This document shows positions 47,036 through 55,846 of a stretch of DNA of 64,000 nt, in pieces. The stretch is from Candidatus Rokuibacteriota bacterium. Lineage in GTDB: Bacteria > Methylomirabilota > Methylomirabilia > Rokubacteriales > CSP1-6. Each line of letters opens with the position of its first letter. Positions within the stretch are counted from its first letter, which is position 1. The notes below the pieces were generated by a model. That model made no database searches and was not told where the DNA came from. It saw nothing but the letters and a program-made list of their open reading frames with translations. Location: positions 62,001 through 126,000 of the forward strand of contig JAUSJX010000097.1 of NCBI GenBank assembly GCA_030647435.1, given 5' to 3'. The position numbers were made by a program, and so were the translations under genes.

Positions 47036-47778
47036 CCCGCTTTCTCATCCGCCACGAGGGCATCGCCGGGGAGCGCGTCACCTTCGACGCCGAGGAGACG
47101 CGGCACCTGACGCGCGTGCTGCGCCTGGGCCCGGGCGACATCGTCGAGGCCTTCGACGGCATGGGCAACGTGCTGACGGTGCGGCTCGAGCGCCTGAGCG
47201 GCCGCCTCGCCTACGGCACCCTGCTCGCGCGTGCGGCGCTGCAGAGTGAATCCCCCCTGCACCTGACTCTGGCGCAGAGCATCCCCAAGGGCGACAAGAT
47301 GGAGGGCATCATCCGCATGGCGACTGAGCTCGGCGCTGCGCGCGTGGTGCCGCTCGTGACGGCGCGCACCGTGGTGCGCGTCGAGCCGGGGCGGCCGGGG
47401 CCGCGCCTCTCCCGGTGGCAGCGAGTGGCCAAGGAAGCCGCCAAGCAATGCGGCCGCGCGCTCATTACCGAGGTGACGCCGCCCCAGAGCTTGGCCGCGT
47501 GGATCGCGGCCCGCGAGACCGACGGGCTGCTCGTCTGCCTCTGGGAAGACGCGCCCGAGCCCCTCGGCCCCCAGCTGCCGCCGCGGCCCGTGAGCCGCGC
47601 CACGGTCGTGGTCGGACCCGAGGGCGGGCTCGAGCGGGCCGAGGCCGACACCCTCCGCGTCGCGGGCGCGGTGGTCGGGGGCCTGGGCCCTCGCATCCTC
47701 CGGACCGAGACCGCGGGGCCCGTGGGGCTGGCTATCCTACAGGCGCGCTACGGCGATCTCGGCGGAGACGGCGCCTGA
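47032..47778 (+). CDS. rsmE: 16S rRNA m3U1498 methyltransferase RsmE
   Basis: A 248-residue SPOUT methyltransferase. N-terminal PUA-like part RHLTRVLRLGPGDIVEAFDG; family motifs LAQSIPKGDKMEGIIRMATELG, WQRVAKEAAKQCGR, VVVGPEGGLERAEAD and LGPRILRTETAG. It methylates N3 of U1498 in the decoding centre. The GTG start overlaps the prmA stop (GTGA). Confidence 0.95.
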   Translation: MTRFLIRHEGIAGERVTFDAEETRHLTRVLRLGPGDIVEAFDGMGNVLTVRLERLSGRLAYGTLLARAALQSESPLHLTLAQSIPKGDKMEGIIRMATELGAARVVPLVTARTVVRVEPGRPGPRLSRWQRVAKEAAKQCGRALITEVTPPQSLAAWIAARETDGLLVCLWEDAPEPLGPQLPPRPVSRATVVVGPEGGLERAEADTLRVAGAVVGGLGPRILRTETAGPVGLAILQARYGDLGGDGA

Positions 47779-48269
47779 GCCCAGCCTTTACCCCAGCGTT
47801 CACGTATTTCGAGGCTGGCACCTATGTCGAGGCCGGCGGAGGCAGGGGCGTGGTCGGCCGCGGCGCGACGTTGCCGGAGGCCTTCGCGCAGGTGGCCCTC
47901 GGCGTGTTCGCCCTCCTGGCGGATCCGGCCTCGGTCGAGGAGCGTGACGCGCGCGAGGTCCGTGCCCACGGTGGAGCACCCGAGACTCTCCTCGTGAATT
48001 GGCTCAACGAGTGCCTGTACGTGCTGGACGTCGAGGGCTTCGTCCCACGGCGAGTCGAGTTCACGATCTTCGCTCTCGATGCTTCCGCCCCGGGCGGCGA
48101 GCCGCTGCGCCTGCACTGCCGCCTCCACGGGGAAGATCTCGACCCGGCCCGCCACATCCCGCGGGAAACGGTGCGCGGGATCAGCAAAGACGGTGCCGCG
48201 GTGCTCGCAGTTGGCGACGGGTCTGAAGCGCGTGTCATCATCCAGGGCGGTGGTGGCCCGAATGCGTAG
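47775..48269 (+). CDS. Archease-like protein
   Basis: A protein of about 164 residues with the archease fold pattern: TLPEAFAQVALGVFALLAD, then ETLLVNWLNECLYVLDVEGFVPRRVEFTIF, then DPARHIPRETVRGIS. Archease helps the RNA ligase RtcB. Unusually, the N-terminal HTAD-type motif is absent and replaced by a Gly-rich stretch (FEAGTYVEAGGGRG). The only upstream in-frame start near the homology is the CTG at 47775, which overlaps the rsmE stop (CTGA). Either it uses CTG or the N-terminus is damaged. No rtcB is in the window. Confidence 0.62.
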   Translation: MSPAFTPAFTYFEAGTYVEAGGGRGVVGRGATLPEAFAQVALGVFALLADPASVEERDAREVRAHGGAPETLLVNWLNECLYVLDVEGFVPRRVEFTIFALDASAPGGEPLRLHCRLHGEDLDPARHIPRETVRGISKDGAAVLAVGDGSEARVIIQGGGGPNA

Positions 48270-48406
48270 CCTAAATGAGACAAGCGGGCCCGGGTGGCGT
48301 GTCCTACAGTCATCGGAACGCGGGCTCGCTGGCCGGTTCGATGCAGGAACAGTCAGATAAAACAAAAGGTTATGTCATGTTGTCCGGGATGGCATCTCAC
48401 TTGCTC

Positions 48407-48412
48407 TATACC
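48407..48412 (+). promoter_or_regulatory. -10 hexamer TATACC 9 nt before the lpxC ATG
   Basis: TATACC ends 9 nt before the ATG at 48422. The 152-bp spacer behind it is AT-rich for this window. No Shine-Dalgarno lies between hexamer and ATG. Confidence 0.45.
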
Positions 48413-48421
48413 CGCCGCGGT

Positions 48422-49363
48422 ATGAGCTACCAGCGGACGATCAGGCGGCAGGTTTCGGTGGAAGGTATTGGGCTTCATTCCGGCGAACCGGTCAAGCTCA
48501 CGCTGTCCCCCGCCGCCGCTGACACCGGCATTCTCTTCCGAGCGGCTGACGGGACCCTGGTCCCGGCCGACATTGAGCATGTCGTAGACGGGCGTGCGGC
48601 AACCACGCTCGGCGCCTTCGGCGTGCGGGTGCGCACCATCGAGCATCTGATGGCCGCCGCCGCCGCGCTCGGCATCGACAACTTCGTGGCCGACGTCAGC
48701 GCCGAGGAGGTCCCCGCCCTCGACGGCAGCGCCAAGCCCTTCGTGGACCTGCTCTACTCTGCGGGCGCCGTCACGCTGCCAGTTCCGCGCCGCGCGGTCA
48801 CCGTCCGCGAGCCCGTGCGCGTCGGGGACGGCAACCGCTGGCTCGAGATCGCCCCTTCGGACGTCTTCCGCATCACCTACACGCTCGACAACCCGCATCC
48901 CGTCGTGGGCTGCCAGGTCGTCTCCCTCGATGTGAGCGAGAGTGTGTTCGTGGACGAGCTGGCCCCGGCCCGGACCTACGGCTTCCTGAAGGACGTGGCG
49001 GCCATGCGGAAGAACGGGCTGGCACGCGGCGGCTCCCTCGACAATGCCGTCGTGGTCGGCAAGCGTTCGGTGCTCAACGACAGCCTCCGCTTCGAGGACG
49101 AGTTCGTCCGGCACAAGATGCTCGACCTGGTGGGCGACCTCTGGCTCCTGGGCCGCCCGCTCACGGGTCACATCACGGCCAGGAACGCCGGCCACGCGCT
49201 CAACCACGAGCTGGTCGCCGCCATGATGGACGCCCTCGCCGCCGAGCGGCGCCAGCGGGTCGCGCGGCCGCAGACGCAAGCCCCGGGGACCCTCGCAGGT
49301 CGCCTGGAGCGGCTCGTGCCGGGCAACGGCCTCTCGTCCCACCCCGGCATCGCAGCCCTCTAG
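48422..49363 (+). CDS. lpxC: UDP-3-O-acyl-N-acetylglucosamine deacetylase LpxC
   Basis: A 313-residue Zn-dependent deacetylase of lipid A synthesis. Motifs: QRTIRRQVSVEGIGLHSGEPV, TIEHLMAAAAALGIDN (metal His), ARTYGFLKDVAAMRKNGLARGGSLDNAVV, EFVRHKMLDLVGDL (metal His and Asp) and ARNAGHALNHELV. This shows the organism makes an LPS outer membrane. The start at 48422 is chosen for the conserved SYQRTIRRQ N-terminus; the frame is open further upstream. Confidence 0.96.
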   Translation: MSYQRTIRRQVSVEGIGLHSGEPVKLTLSPAAADTGILFRAADGTLVPADIEHVVDGRAATTLGAFGVRVRTIEHLMAAAAALGIDNFVADVSAEEVPALDGSAKPFVDLLYSAGAVTLPVPRRAVTVREPVRVGDGNRWLEIAPSDVFRITYTLDNPHPVVGCQVVSLDVSESVFVDELAPARTYGFLKDVAAMRKNGLARGGSLDNAVVVGKRSVLNDSLRFEDEFVRHKMLDLVGDLWLLGRPLTGHITARNAGHALNHELVAAMMDALAAERRQRVARPQTQAPGTLAGRLERLVPGNGLSSHPGIAAL

Positions 49364-49388
49364 CAGCCGACTCAAACCCCTCCAAGCT

Positions 49389-49405
49389 GCCCGGCTTTCC
49401 CGGGC
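49389..49405 (+). terminator. Small hairpin after lpxC
   Basis: GCCCGG / CCGGGC stem of 6 bp with a 5-nt loop, 25 bp after the lpxC stop and 20 bp before a TATAAT. It has no T run, so termination is only a possibility. Confidence 0.3.
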
Positions 49406-49424
49406 TCCTGGCCCCGCCCGACGC

Positions 49425-49430
49425 TATAAT
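49425..49430 (+). promoter_or_regulatory. -10 consensus TATAAT before the DUF4390-ntrYX operon
   Basis: A perfect TATAAT, 9 nt before the GTG at 49440 used here as start. It has no good -35 and no Shine-Dalgarno, matching the spacing seen at lepA, hrcA, grpE and lpxC. Confidence 0.55.
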
Positions 49431-49439
49431 GACGTGTCC

Positions 49440-50033
49440 GTGGGAAGACCTCCAGCCGTGAGCCACCAGGCTAGCCCCTGGGTGATCGCCCTGGTCGCCC
49501 TGCTCGTGGTCTGTCTCCCGGCCCCGGCCGCCCGGGCCGAGAGTGACCTCCGCATCAGCAACCTCTCCATCTTCCTCAACGATTTCGACGTCACCGTCCA
49601 GGGCGTGCTCTTGGGCGCCGTGCCGTCCACGCTCACCGAGAGCTTGCACAGCGGCGTGCCCGTGCACGTGCGCTTCCTCGTAGAGCTTTGGCAGCAGCGC
49701 TTCCGCAACCGGCTCCTGCAATCGCGCACGATCGAGCGCCAGGTGACGTACAACCCCGCGACCAAGGAGTACAAGGTCGTGTCGCTCGGCGGCGAGGAGC
49801 GCGAGCCCTTCATGACCAAGAAGTTCCGCGAGGCCCAGCGCGTCGTCTCCGAGCTCCGCGCCGGCAAGCTCGCCCCGGACGCCGCGCTCGACCCCCAGGA
49901 GCTCTACTTCATCCGGGTCCGCGCCGACGTCTCGCTCAACGGCGTCAACTCGTGGATCGCCCGGTTCAGCGGAGAGGCGGCCGAGTCGGACTGGGTCCAG
50001 TCGCCGCTGCTCACACCCACGAGGCGCCAGTGA
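49440..50033 (+). CDS. DUF4390 domain-containing exported protein
   Basis: A 197-residue protein with a Sec signal (SPWVIALVALLVVCLPAPAARAE) and a soluble body: LRISNLSIFLNDFDVTVQGVLLG, LHSGVPVHVRFLVELWQ, RQVTYNPATKEYKV and DVSLNGVNSW. This matches the DUF4390 family found next to NtrY-like kinases, which suggests a periplasmic partner of that kinase; the function is not established. The GTG at 49440 is chosen from the -10 spacing; GTGs at 49434 and 49458 are alternatives. The stop overlaps the kinase start. Confidence 0.8.
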   Translation: MGRPPAVSHQASPWVIALVALLVVCLPAPAARAESDLRISNLSIFLNDFDVTVQGVLLGAVPSTLTESLHSGVPVHVRFLVELWQQRFRNRLLQSRTIERQVTYNPATKEYKVVSLGGEEREPFMTKKFREAQRVVSELRAGKLAPDAALDPQELYFIRVRADVSLNGVNSWIARFSGEAAESDWVQSPLLTPTRRQ

Positions 50034-52297
50034 GCCCGCTGATCGACACCCCGGCCGAGCAGCGGGGCCATTACCGGCGCAACCTGCTCATCGTCTCCGG
50101 CGGGCTCGCGCTCCTGGCCCTGGCGTGGTGGGGGTTCAAGGTCTGGCTTCATACGCCACAGGTTCCCCTCGCCTCCAACCTGGCCGTATTCGCGCTCTTC
50201 AACCTGAACCTGATCGTCTTCCTGCTGCTCGTGCTCCTGCTCTTCCGCAACCTGGTCAAGCTCGCCTTCGAGCGGCGGCAGAAGGTCCTGGGCGCCCGGT
50301 TCAAGGCCAAGCTTGTCCTCGCCTTCCTGTCGCTGTCGCTGACGCCGGCCATCCTCATCTTCATCATTGCGTCGAACTTCATCAACACGTCGATCGAGGG
50401 CTGGTTCAAGCCGCAGGTGGAGCGGCCGCTCGACCAGGCCCTCGAGGTCGCGCAGACGTACTACCAGGGCCAGGAGGCCATGGCCCTGCGCCACGCGCGC
50501 TACATGGCCGACGTGCTCGCGCGCGAGGGTTTCATGGCCCCGAACCAGCGCCCGGTGCTGCAGACGTACCTCAACGGCCAGCAGGAGCGGCTCGGGCTCG
50601 CCGCCATCACGGTCTTCAACCGCGGCGGCCAGCTGATCGTGCACGCCAGGGACGCGACGATCGGGCCCGCCGTGCCGACGAAGTCGGTGAACAAGGAGCA
50701 GGTGAGACAGGGGCTCGCCGGGAAGGAAGTGACGACGGTCCACGAGCTCGATCGGGGCGACATGATCCAGGCCATCGTGCCCATCAAGAGCAGCGACCGC
50801 GGAGTCGCGGGCGCGCTCGTCGTCGGCAGCTACGTGACGCAGCGGCTCGAGTCCCGCCTGCGGGGCATCAGCCAGTCCTTCCAGGAGTACAAGCAGCTTC
50901 GGCTGCTCAAGCAGCCGCTCAAGGGCATCTACATCCTGCTCTTCCTCCTGATGACCCTCGTCATCGTCTTCTCGGCGACGTGGTTCGGCCTCTACCTCGC
51001 GCGCGGCATCACGGAGCCCATCCAGATGCTCGCGGAGGGCACGCGGGCGGTCGCCGCGGGCAACCTGAACTACAAGGTCCTGGTCCGCGCCGACGACGAG
51101 ATCGGCGTCCTCGTCGACTCCTTCAACCGGATGACGAGCGACCTCGCCTCCTCGCAGACCAAGCTCGAATACACGTACCGCGATCTCCAGGCCAAGCACG
51201 AGGAGGTCGAGCAGCGGCGCCGCTATACGGAGACCGTCCTCGAGGCCGTCGCCACGGGCGTGCTCTCGCTCGACCCGGCCGGGCGCATCACGACCATCAA
51301 CGGCGCCGCCGAGCGCATGCTGGGCGTGCCGGCCGCGTCGGCCCAAGGCCAGCCCGCTTCGGCCGTGCTGCGGCCGCCGATGCACTCCGAGCTCGCCGCG
51401 CTGATCCAGCGCATGAACCGGCTGCGCGAGGGCGCGCTCGAGCGCGAGGTCCACCTCCGTCGCGATGGCCACGCGGTCACGCTGCTGGCCTCGGCGACGG
51501 TCCTCAAGGGGCCCGAGGGCGCCTACCTGGGCATGGTGCTCGTCTTCGACGACCTGACTGAGCTCCTCAAGGCCCAGCGCCTGGCGGCCTGGCGCGAAGT
51601 CGCACAGCGCATCGCGCACGAGATCAAGAACCCGCTGACGCCGATCCAGCTCTCGGCCCAGCGACTCCGGCGCCGGCTGTCCACCGACCGGAGCCCGGAG
51701 GAGAAGCAGCTCCTCGAAGAAGCCACGGCCACCATCGTGCAGGAGGTCGAGGGGCTCAAGCAGCTGGTCGACGAGTTCTCGCGCTTCGCGCGGATGCCGG
51801 CGCTCCAGCCCCGCGCCACGGACCTCGGGCGCCTGCTCGAGGGCGTGGTCGTCCTCTACCGCGAGTCCCATCCCGGGCTCGCCATCAAGGCGTCGTTCTC
51901 GCCCGACATGCCGCCGGTCGAGGTCGACCCGGACCAGATCAAGCGCGCGGTGCTGAACCTCGTGGACAACGCGGTCGAGGCGGTGGGCGGCGTGGGCGCC
52001 GTCACGGTCGAGACCATCTGGCTGCCGGAGAGCCGGCGCGCGCGCATCGTCGTCGCAGATGACGGCCCCGGTATCCCGGCCGAGGACAAGGAGCGGCTCT
52101 TCCTGCCGTACTTCTCGACCAAGGCCGGCGGCACGGGCCTGGGCCTCCCCATCGTGCACCAGATCGTCACCGACCACGGCGGCACCATCTGGGTCGAGGA
52201 CGCCGTGCCGCAGGGTACGCGCTTCGTCGTGGAGCTGCCCGTTGGCCGCCTGGCGGTCGCCCCGGCCGAGCCCGAAGCGACAGTGAAGGCCGGCTAG
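50030..52297 (+). CDS. NtrY-like membrane histidine kinase
   Basis: A 755-residue NtrY-type kinase: N-terminal membrane helices (LLIVSGGLALLALAWWG, LAVFALFNLNLIVFLLLVLL, KLVLAFLSLSLTPAILIFI), an extracytoplasmic region of about 200 residues, another helix, HAMP (LARGITEPIQMLAEGTRAVA), PAS (VLEAVATGVLSLDPAGRITTIN), H-box REVAQRIAHEIKNPLTPIQL, and HATPase (NLVDNAVEAVGG, DDGPGIP, GTGLGLPIV). It phosphorylates the NtrX-like regulator encoded next. The GTG start overlaps the DUF4390 stop (GTGA). Confidence 0.95.
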   Translation: MSPLIDTPAEQRGHYRRNLLIVSGGLALLALAWWGFKVWLHTPQVPLASNLAVFALFNLNLIVFLLLVLLLFRNLVKLAFERRQKVLGARFKAKLVLAFLSLSLTPAILIFIIASNFINTSIEGWFKPQVERPLDQALEVAQTYYQGQEAMALRHARYMADVLAREGFMAPNQRPVLQTYLNGQQERLGLAAITVFNRGGQLIVHARDATIGPAVPTKSVNKEQVRQGLAGKEVTTVHELDRGDMIQAIVPIKSSDRGVAGALVVGSYVTQRLESRLRGISQSFQEYKQLRLLKQPLKGIYILLFLLMTLVIVFSATWFGLYLARGITEPIQMLAEGTRAVAAGNLNYKVLVRADDEIGVLVDSFNRMTSDLASSQTKLEYTYRDLQAKHEEVEQRRRYTETVLEAVATGVLSLDPAGRITTINGAAERMLGVPAASAQGQPASAVLRPPMHSELAALIQRMNRLREGALEREVHLRRDGHAVTLLASATVLKGPEGAYLGMVLVFDDLTELLKAQRLAAWREVAQRIAHEIKNPLTPIQLSAQRLRRRLSTDRSPEEKQLLEEATATIVQEVEGLKQLVDEFSRFARMPALQPRATDLGRLLEGVVVLYRESHPGLAIKASFSPDMPPVEVDPDQIKRAVLNLVDNAVEAVGGVGAVTVETIWLPESRRARIVVADDGPGIPAEDKERLFLPYFSTKAGGTGLGLPIVHQIVTDHGGTIWVEDAVPQGTRFVVELPVGRLAVAPAEPEATVKAG

Positions 52298-53665
52298 ATG
52301 TCGGCCGAGCACATCCTGATCGTGGACGATGAGCGCGCCATCCAGACGTCCCTGCGGGGCGTGCTCGAAGACGAGGGATATCGGGTCACGGCCGTGGGCT
52401 CCGCCGAGGAGGCGCTGGCGCGCCTCGCCGACGACGCGCCGGATCTGGTCTTCCTCGACATCTGGATGCCCGGCATGGACGGCCTCGAGGCGCTGGCCGA
52501 GATCAAGCAGCGGCGGCCGGAGACGGCCGTGGTGATGATCTCGGGCCACGGCACCATCGAAACCGCCGTCAAGGCGACCAAGCTCGGCGCGTACGACTTC
52601 GTGGAAAAGCCGCTCTCCCTCGAGAAGACGCTCCTCGTCGTGGAGCGCACGCTCGAGCATGCCCGCCTGGAGCAGCAGCATCGCCAGCTGCGGGAGCGCG
52701 TGGAGCGCGGCCAGGAGATCGTCGGCAAGTGCGCCGTGATCGAGGAGCTGCGCCAGCAGATCGCGGTCGCGGCGCCGACAACGGGGCGCGTCCTCATCCA
52801 CGGCGAGAGCGGCTCGGGCAAGGAGCTGGTCGCGCGCGCCATCCACGCCCGCTCTACCCGTGCCGAGGGGCCCTTCGTCGAGGTCAACTGCGCCGCGGTA
52901 CCGGAGGAGCTGATCGAGTCCGAGCTCTTCGGCCACGAGCGGGGCGCCTTCACCGGCGCCGTGGCGCGCCGCCGGGGCAAGTTCGAGCTGGCGGACGGCG
53001 GCACGCTCTTCCTCGACGAGATCGGGGACATGAGTCTCAAGACCCAGGCCAAGGTGCTGCGCGTCCTGGAGGAGCAGGCGTTCGAGCGGGTCGGCGGCAA
53101 GGAGACGATCCGCGTGGACGTCCGCGTCATCACCGCCTCGAACCAGAACCTCCAGGAGCAGATCGGCGCCGGCCGCTTCCGCGAGGATCTCTTTTATCGG
53201 CTTAACGTCATCCCGATCGAGGTGCCGCCGCTCCGCAAGCGCAAGGAGGATATCCCGGCGCTGGTGGAGCACTTCATCGCGCTCTTCTCGGCCGAGAACG
53301 GGCGGCGCCCGAAGACCATCGCCGCCGAGGCGCTCGCCTACTTCCTCACCTACGACTGGCCGGGCAACGTGCGCGAGCTCCGCAACATGGTCGAGCGGCT
53401 GGTCATCATGGCCCCCCGCGACGTCATCGGTCCAGAGGACCTGCCGCCACCGCTCCGCACCCGCGAGGAGGCGGAGGCCGGCGACGGCCCGCAGCGCGAC
53501 CGGAAGCTCAAGGACGCCCGCGACGCCTTCGAGCGCGCCTACATCCTGGGCGAGCTGCGCGCGCACGAGTGGAACATGACCCGCACGGCCGAGAAGCTCG
53601 GCATCGAGCGCAGTCACCTCTACCGCAAGCTCAAGACCTACGGCATCAGCCCGCCCAAGCCGTAG
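52298..53665 (+). CDS. NtrX-like sigma-54-dependent response regulator
   Basis: A 455-residue NtrC-family activator. Receiver (VDDERAI, phosphoacceptor Asp in LVFLDIWMPGMDG, Lys in VEKPLS), AAA+ domain with Walker A GESGSGKE, the sigma-54-contact loop GAFTGA, Walker B GGTLFLDEIGDM, and a Fis-type HTH (TRTAEKLGIERSHLYRKLKTYGI). It starts at the base after the kinase stop. It should activate sigma-54 promoters in response to NtrY-like signalling, possibly nitrogen status or envelope redox; targets are unknown. Confidence 0.95.
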   Translation: MSAEHILIVDDERAIQTSLRGVLEDEGYRVTAVGSAEEALARLADDAPDLVFLDIWMPGMDGLEALAEIKQRRPETAVVMISGHGTIETAVKATKLGAYDFVEKPLSLEKTLLVVERTLEHARLEQQHRQLRERVERGQEIVGKCAVIEELRQQIAVAAPTTGRVLIHGESGSGKELVARAIHARSTRAEGPFVEVNCAAVPEELIESELFGHERGAFTGAVARRRGKFELADGGTLFLDEIGDMSLKTQAKVLRVLEEQAFERVGGKETIRVDVRVITASNQNLQEQIGAGRFREDLFYRLNVIPIEVPPLRKRKEDIPALVEHFIALFSAENGRRPKTIAAEALAYFLTYDWPGNVRELRNMVERLVIMAPRDVIGPEDLPPPLRTREEAEAGDGPQRDRKLKDARDAFERAYILGELRAHEWNMTRTAEKLGIERSHLYRKLKTYGISPPKP

Positions 53666-53796
53666 CGGGCGTTTCCTTCAGCGGGGTTTCGTGATACCTA
53701 GGTAGGGCCCCTGCCGCGCCAGTGCCGTCGTGGAACAGCCGGGCACAACCTGGGACAAGATTCCACTCGGGTCTCGACCCGCCAAGGAGGATCAGG

Positions 53797-54975
53797 ATGC
53801 GACGTGTCTCCGGGCTTCTCTCCATCGTGCTGGCTGTCGCGCTCAGCGCCGTCGGTCCGGCGCTTGCCCAATCGAAGGAGCCCGTCAAGATCGGGCTGTC
53901 GGCCGCCGTCTCCGGCGGCTCCGCCGCCTCGGGTGAGGCGATCAAGCGCGGGCTCCTGATCGCCATCGACGAGATCAACGCCAAGGGCGGCGTGCTCGGC
54001 GGGCGCAAGCTCGAGCTGGTCATTCGCGACGATGAGGGCAACCCCCAGAAGGGCGTCACCATCGCGCGCGAGCTCGTCGAGCGCGAGAAGGTCGCGGCGA
54101 TCTTCGGCGGCCTGCACACGACGGTAGCGCTCGCGCAGGTGCCGGTCTGGCAGGAGCTCAAGACGCCGTACATGGGCGCCTGGGCCGCCGGCACCAACAT
54201 CACGCGCAACGGGCAGACGCCGAACTACGTGTTCCGCGTCTCGGCCAACGACGACTACGTCGACCGGTTCCTGTCGCGCTACGCGATCGAGGTGCTGAAG
54301 AAGAGCAAGCCGGGCCTGCTGCTCGAGAACACGCCCTGGGGGCAGTCCAACGAGGCCGGCTTGACCAAGTGGTTCGGCGAGAAGGGCATCAAGGCGGTCG
54401 GCGTCGAGCGCTTCAACTGGAACGACCCCGACATGAGCCCGCAGCTCCTCCGCCTCAAGAGCGCGGGCGCCGACCACATCGTGCTCGTGGCCAACGCGCC
54501 CGAGGGCGCGCAGGTCCTGCGCTCCAAGGCCAAGCTCGGCTGGGACACGGCCATGATCTCGCACTGGGGCATCTCGGGCGGCCGCTTCGCCGAGCTGACA
54601 GGCGACCTGTCCGAGGGCGTCACCTTCCTCCAGACGTACACCTTCTCCGGCAAGCAGAGCGACCGCGGCCAGTACGTGCTCAAGATGCTGCGCGAGAAGT
54701 ACGGCGTGAAGGAGCCGGGCGACGTCATCGCGCCGGTGGGCACGGCGAACGCCTACGACGGCCTCCACCTCGTCGCGCTCGCCATCGACCAGGCCGGATC
54801 CACCGACGGGCCCAAGGTCCGCGATGCGCTCGAGAACCTCAAGGGCGAGTACAAGGGGCTCATCAAGACCTACAAGCGGCCGTTCACGCCCGAGCAGCAC
54901 GACGCGCTGACCGACGAAGACTACGTCATGGTCGTCTGGAAGAGCGGCAAGATCGTCCCGGTGACTATGAAGTAA
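53797..54975 (+). CDS. ABC transporter substrate-binding protein (LivK-type), second Liv system
   Basis: A 392-residue periplasmic binding protein with a Sec signal (LLSIVLAVALSAVGPALAQ) and the Peripla_BP_6 fold: VKIGLSAAVSGGSAASGEAIKRG at the mature end, LVIRDDEGNPQKGV, AIFGGLHTTVALA. The ATG at 53797 has AAGGAGG 6 nt upstream. It heads a livKHM-GF operon. The ligand is unknown; the downstream DUF2877 and amidohydrolase genes suggest a nitrogenous compound. Confidence 0.94.
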   Translation: MRRVSGLLSIVLAVALSAVGPALAQSKEPVKIGLSAAVSGGSAASGEAIKRGLLIAIDEINAKGGVLGGRKLELVIRDDEGNPQKGVTIARELVEREKVAAIFGGLHTTVALAQVPVWQELKTPYMGAWAAGTNITRNGQTPNYVFRVSANDDYVDRFLSRYAIEVLKKSKPGLLLENTPWGQSNEAGLTKWFGEKGIKAVGVERFNWNDPDMSPQLLRLKSAGADHIVLVANAPEGAQVLRSKAKLGWDTAMISHWGISGGRFAELTGDLSEGVTFLQTYTFSGKQSDRGQYVLKMLREKYGVKEPGDVIAPVGTANAYDGLHLVALAIDQAGSTDGPKVRDALENLKGEYKGLIKTYKRPFTPEQHDALTDEDYVMVVWKSGKIVPVTMK

Positions 54976-54976
54976 C

Positions 54977-55846
54977 TTGCTCGTCCAGCTCGTCGTCACC
55001 GGCTTGGCCCTGGGCAGCATGTACGGGCTGGTCGCCCTCGGGTACCACATCACCTGGGCGACCAGCCGGACCATGAACTTCTCCCAGGGCCACGCCGTGA
55101 TGGCGGGCGCGGTGGTCGCCTACACCGTCTTCGTAGCGCTGGGCTGGCCCTTCCCCCTGGCCCTCGTGATCACGCTGGCCGCGCTCGCCGGCTACGGCGC
55201 CCTCGTCGAGCGCATCGCCGTCCGCCCTTTCTTCCTCCGCGCCTCGCCCGCCTGGCTGCTCGCCACCATCGCCGTCGGCATCATCGCGGAGAACGTGGCG
55301 CAGCTGACCTTCGGCAAGGACGCGCGCGCCTTCCCCTCGCCGCTCATGCAGAAGCCCATCTTCGTGGGCTCGGCCGGCTTCTATCCTCAAGAGCTCCTGG
55401 TGCCGGTAGTGGGGCTCCTGCTCATGGGCGTGGTCCAGCTCTTCTACCACCGGACCTCGTACGGCAAGCAGCTCAAGGCCGTGGCCTGGAACCCCGAGGC
55501 CGCCGGGCTCATGGGCATCAACATCCCTCGCGCGGTCATGGCCTCCTACGCGCTCTCGGCCATTCTGGCCGGCGTGGCCGGAGTGCTGCTGGCGCCGCTC
55601 CTCAACGTGGCGCCGCAGATGGGCACCATCATCGGGCTCAAGGCCTTCGCCGTCGCCATCATCGGCGGGCTCACCTCCGCGCCCGGCATCGTCATCGCGG
55701 GCCTCGGGTACGGGCTCGTCGAGGCCTTCACTGCCGGCTATATCTCCACCCGCGCCCGCGAGATCGTAGGCTTCGGGCTCGTGATCCTGGTGCTGATCCT
55801 GAAGCCGTGGGGACTAATGGGCGATAAGCCGTCGAGGCGGGTGTAG
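54977..55846 (+). CDS. livH: Liv-type ABC transporter permease LivH, second system
   Basis: A 289-residue permease with about eight helices. Motifs: GLALGSMYGLVALGYHITWATS, MNFSQGHAVMAGAVVAY, and VAIIGGLTSAPGIVIAGLGYG. It starts with TTG one base after the binding-protein stop. The stop overlaps the next GTG by one base. Confidence 0.92.
   Translation: MLVQLVVTGLALGSMYGLVALGYHITWATSRTMNFSQGHAVMAGAVVAYTVFVALGWPFPLALVITLAALAGYGALVERIAVRPFFLRASPAWLLATIAVGIIAENVAQLTFGKDARAFPSPLMQKPIFVGSAGFYPQELLVPVVGLLLMGVVQLFYHRTSYGKQLKAVAWNPEAAGLMGINIPRAVMASYALSAILAGVAGVLLAPLLNVAPQMGTIIGLKAFAVAIIGGLTSAPGIVIAGLGYGLVEAFTAGYISTRAREIVGFGLVILVLILKPWGLMGDKPSRRV

Noticed and set aside
49904-53617. A 1237-codon open frame on the minus strand
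   Set aside because: It is antisense to DUF4390, ntrY-like and ntrX-like genes, has low-complexity Arg/Leu/Asp-rich translation and no family match; long antisense frames are common in GC-rich DNA.
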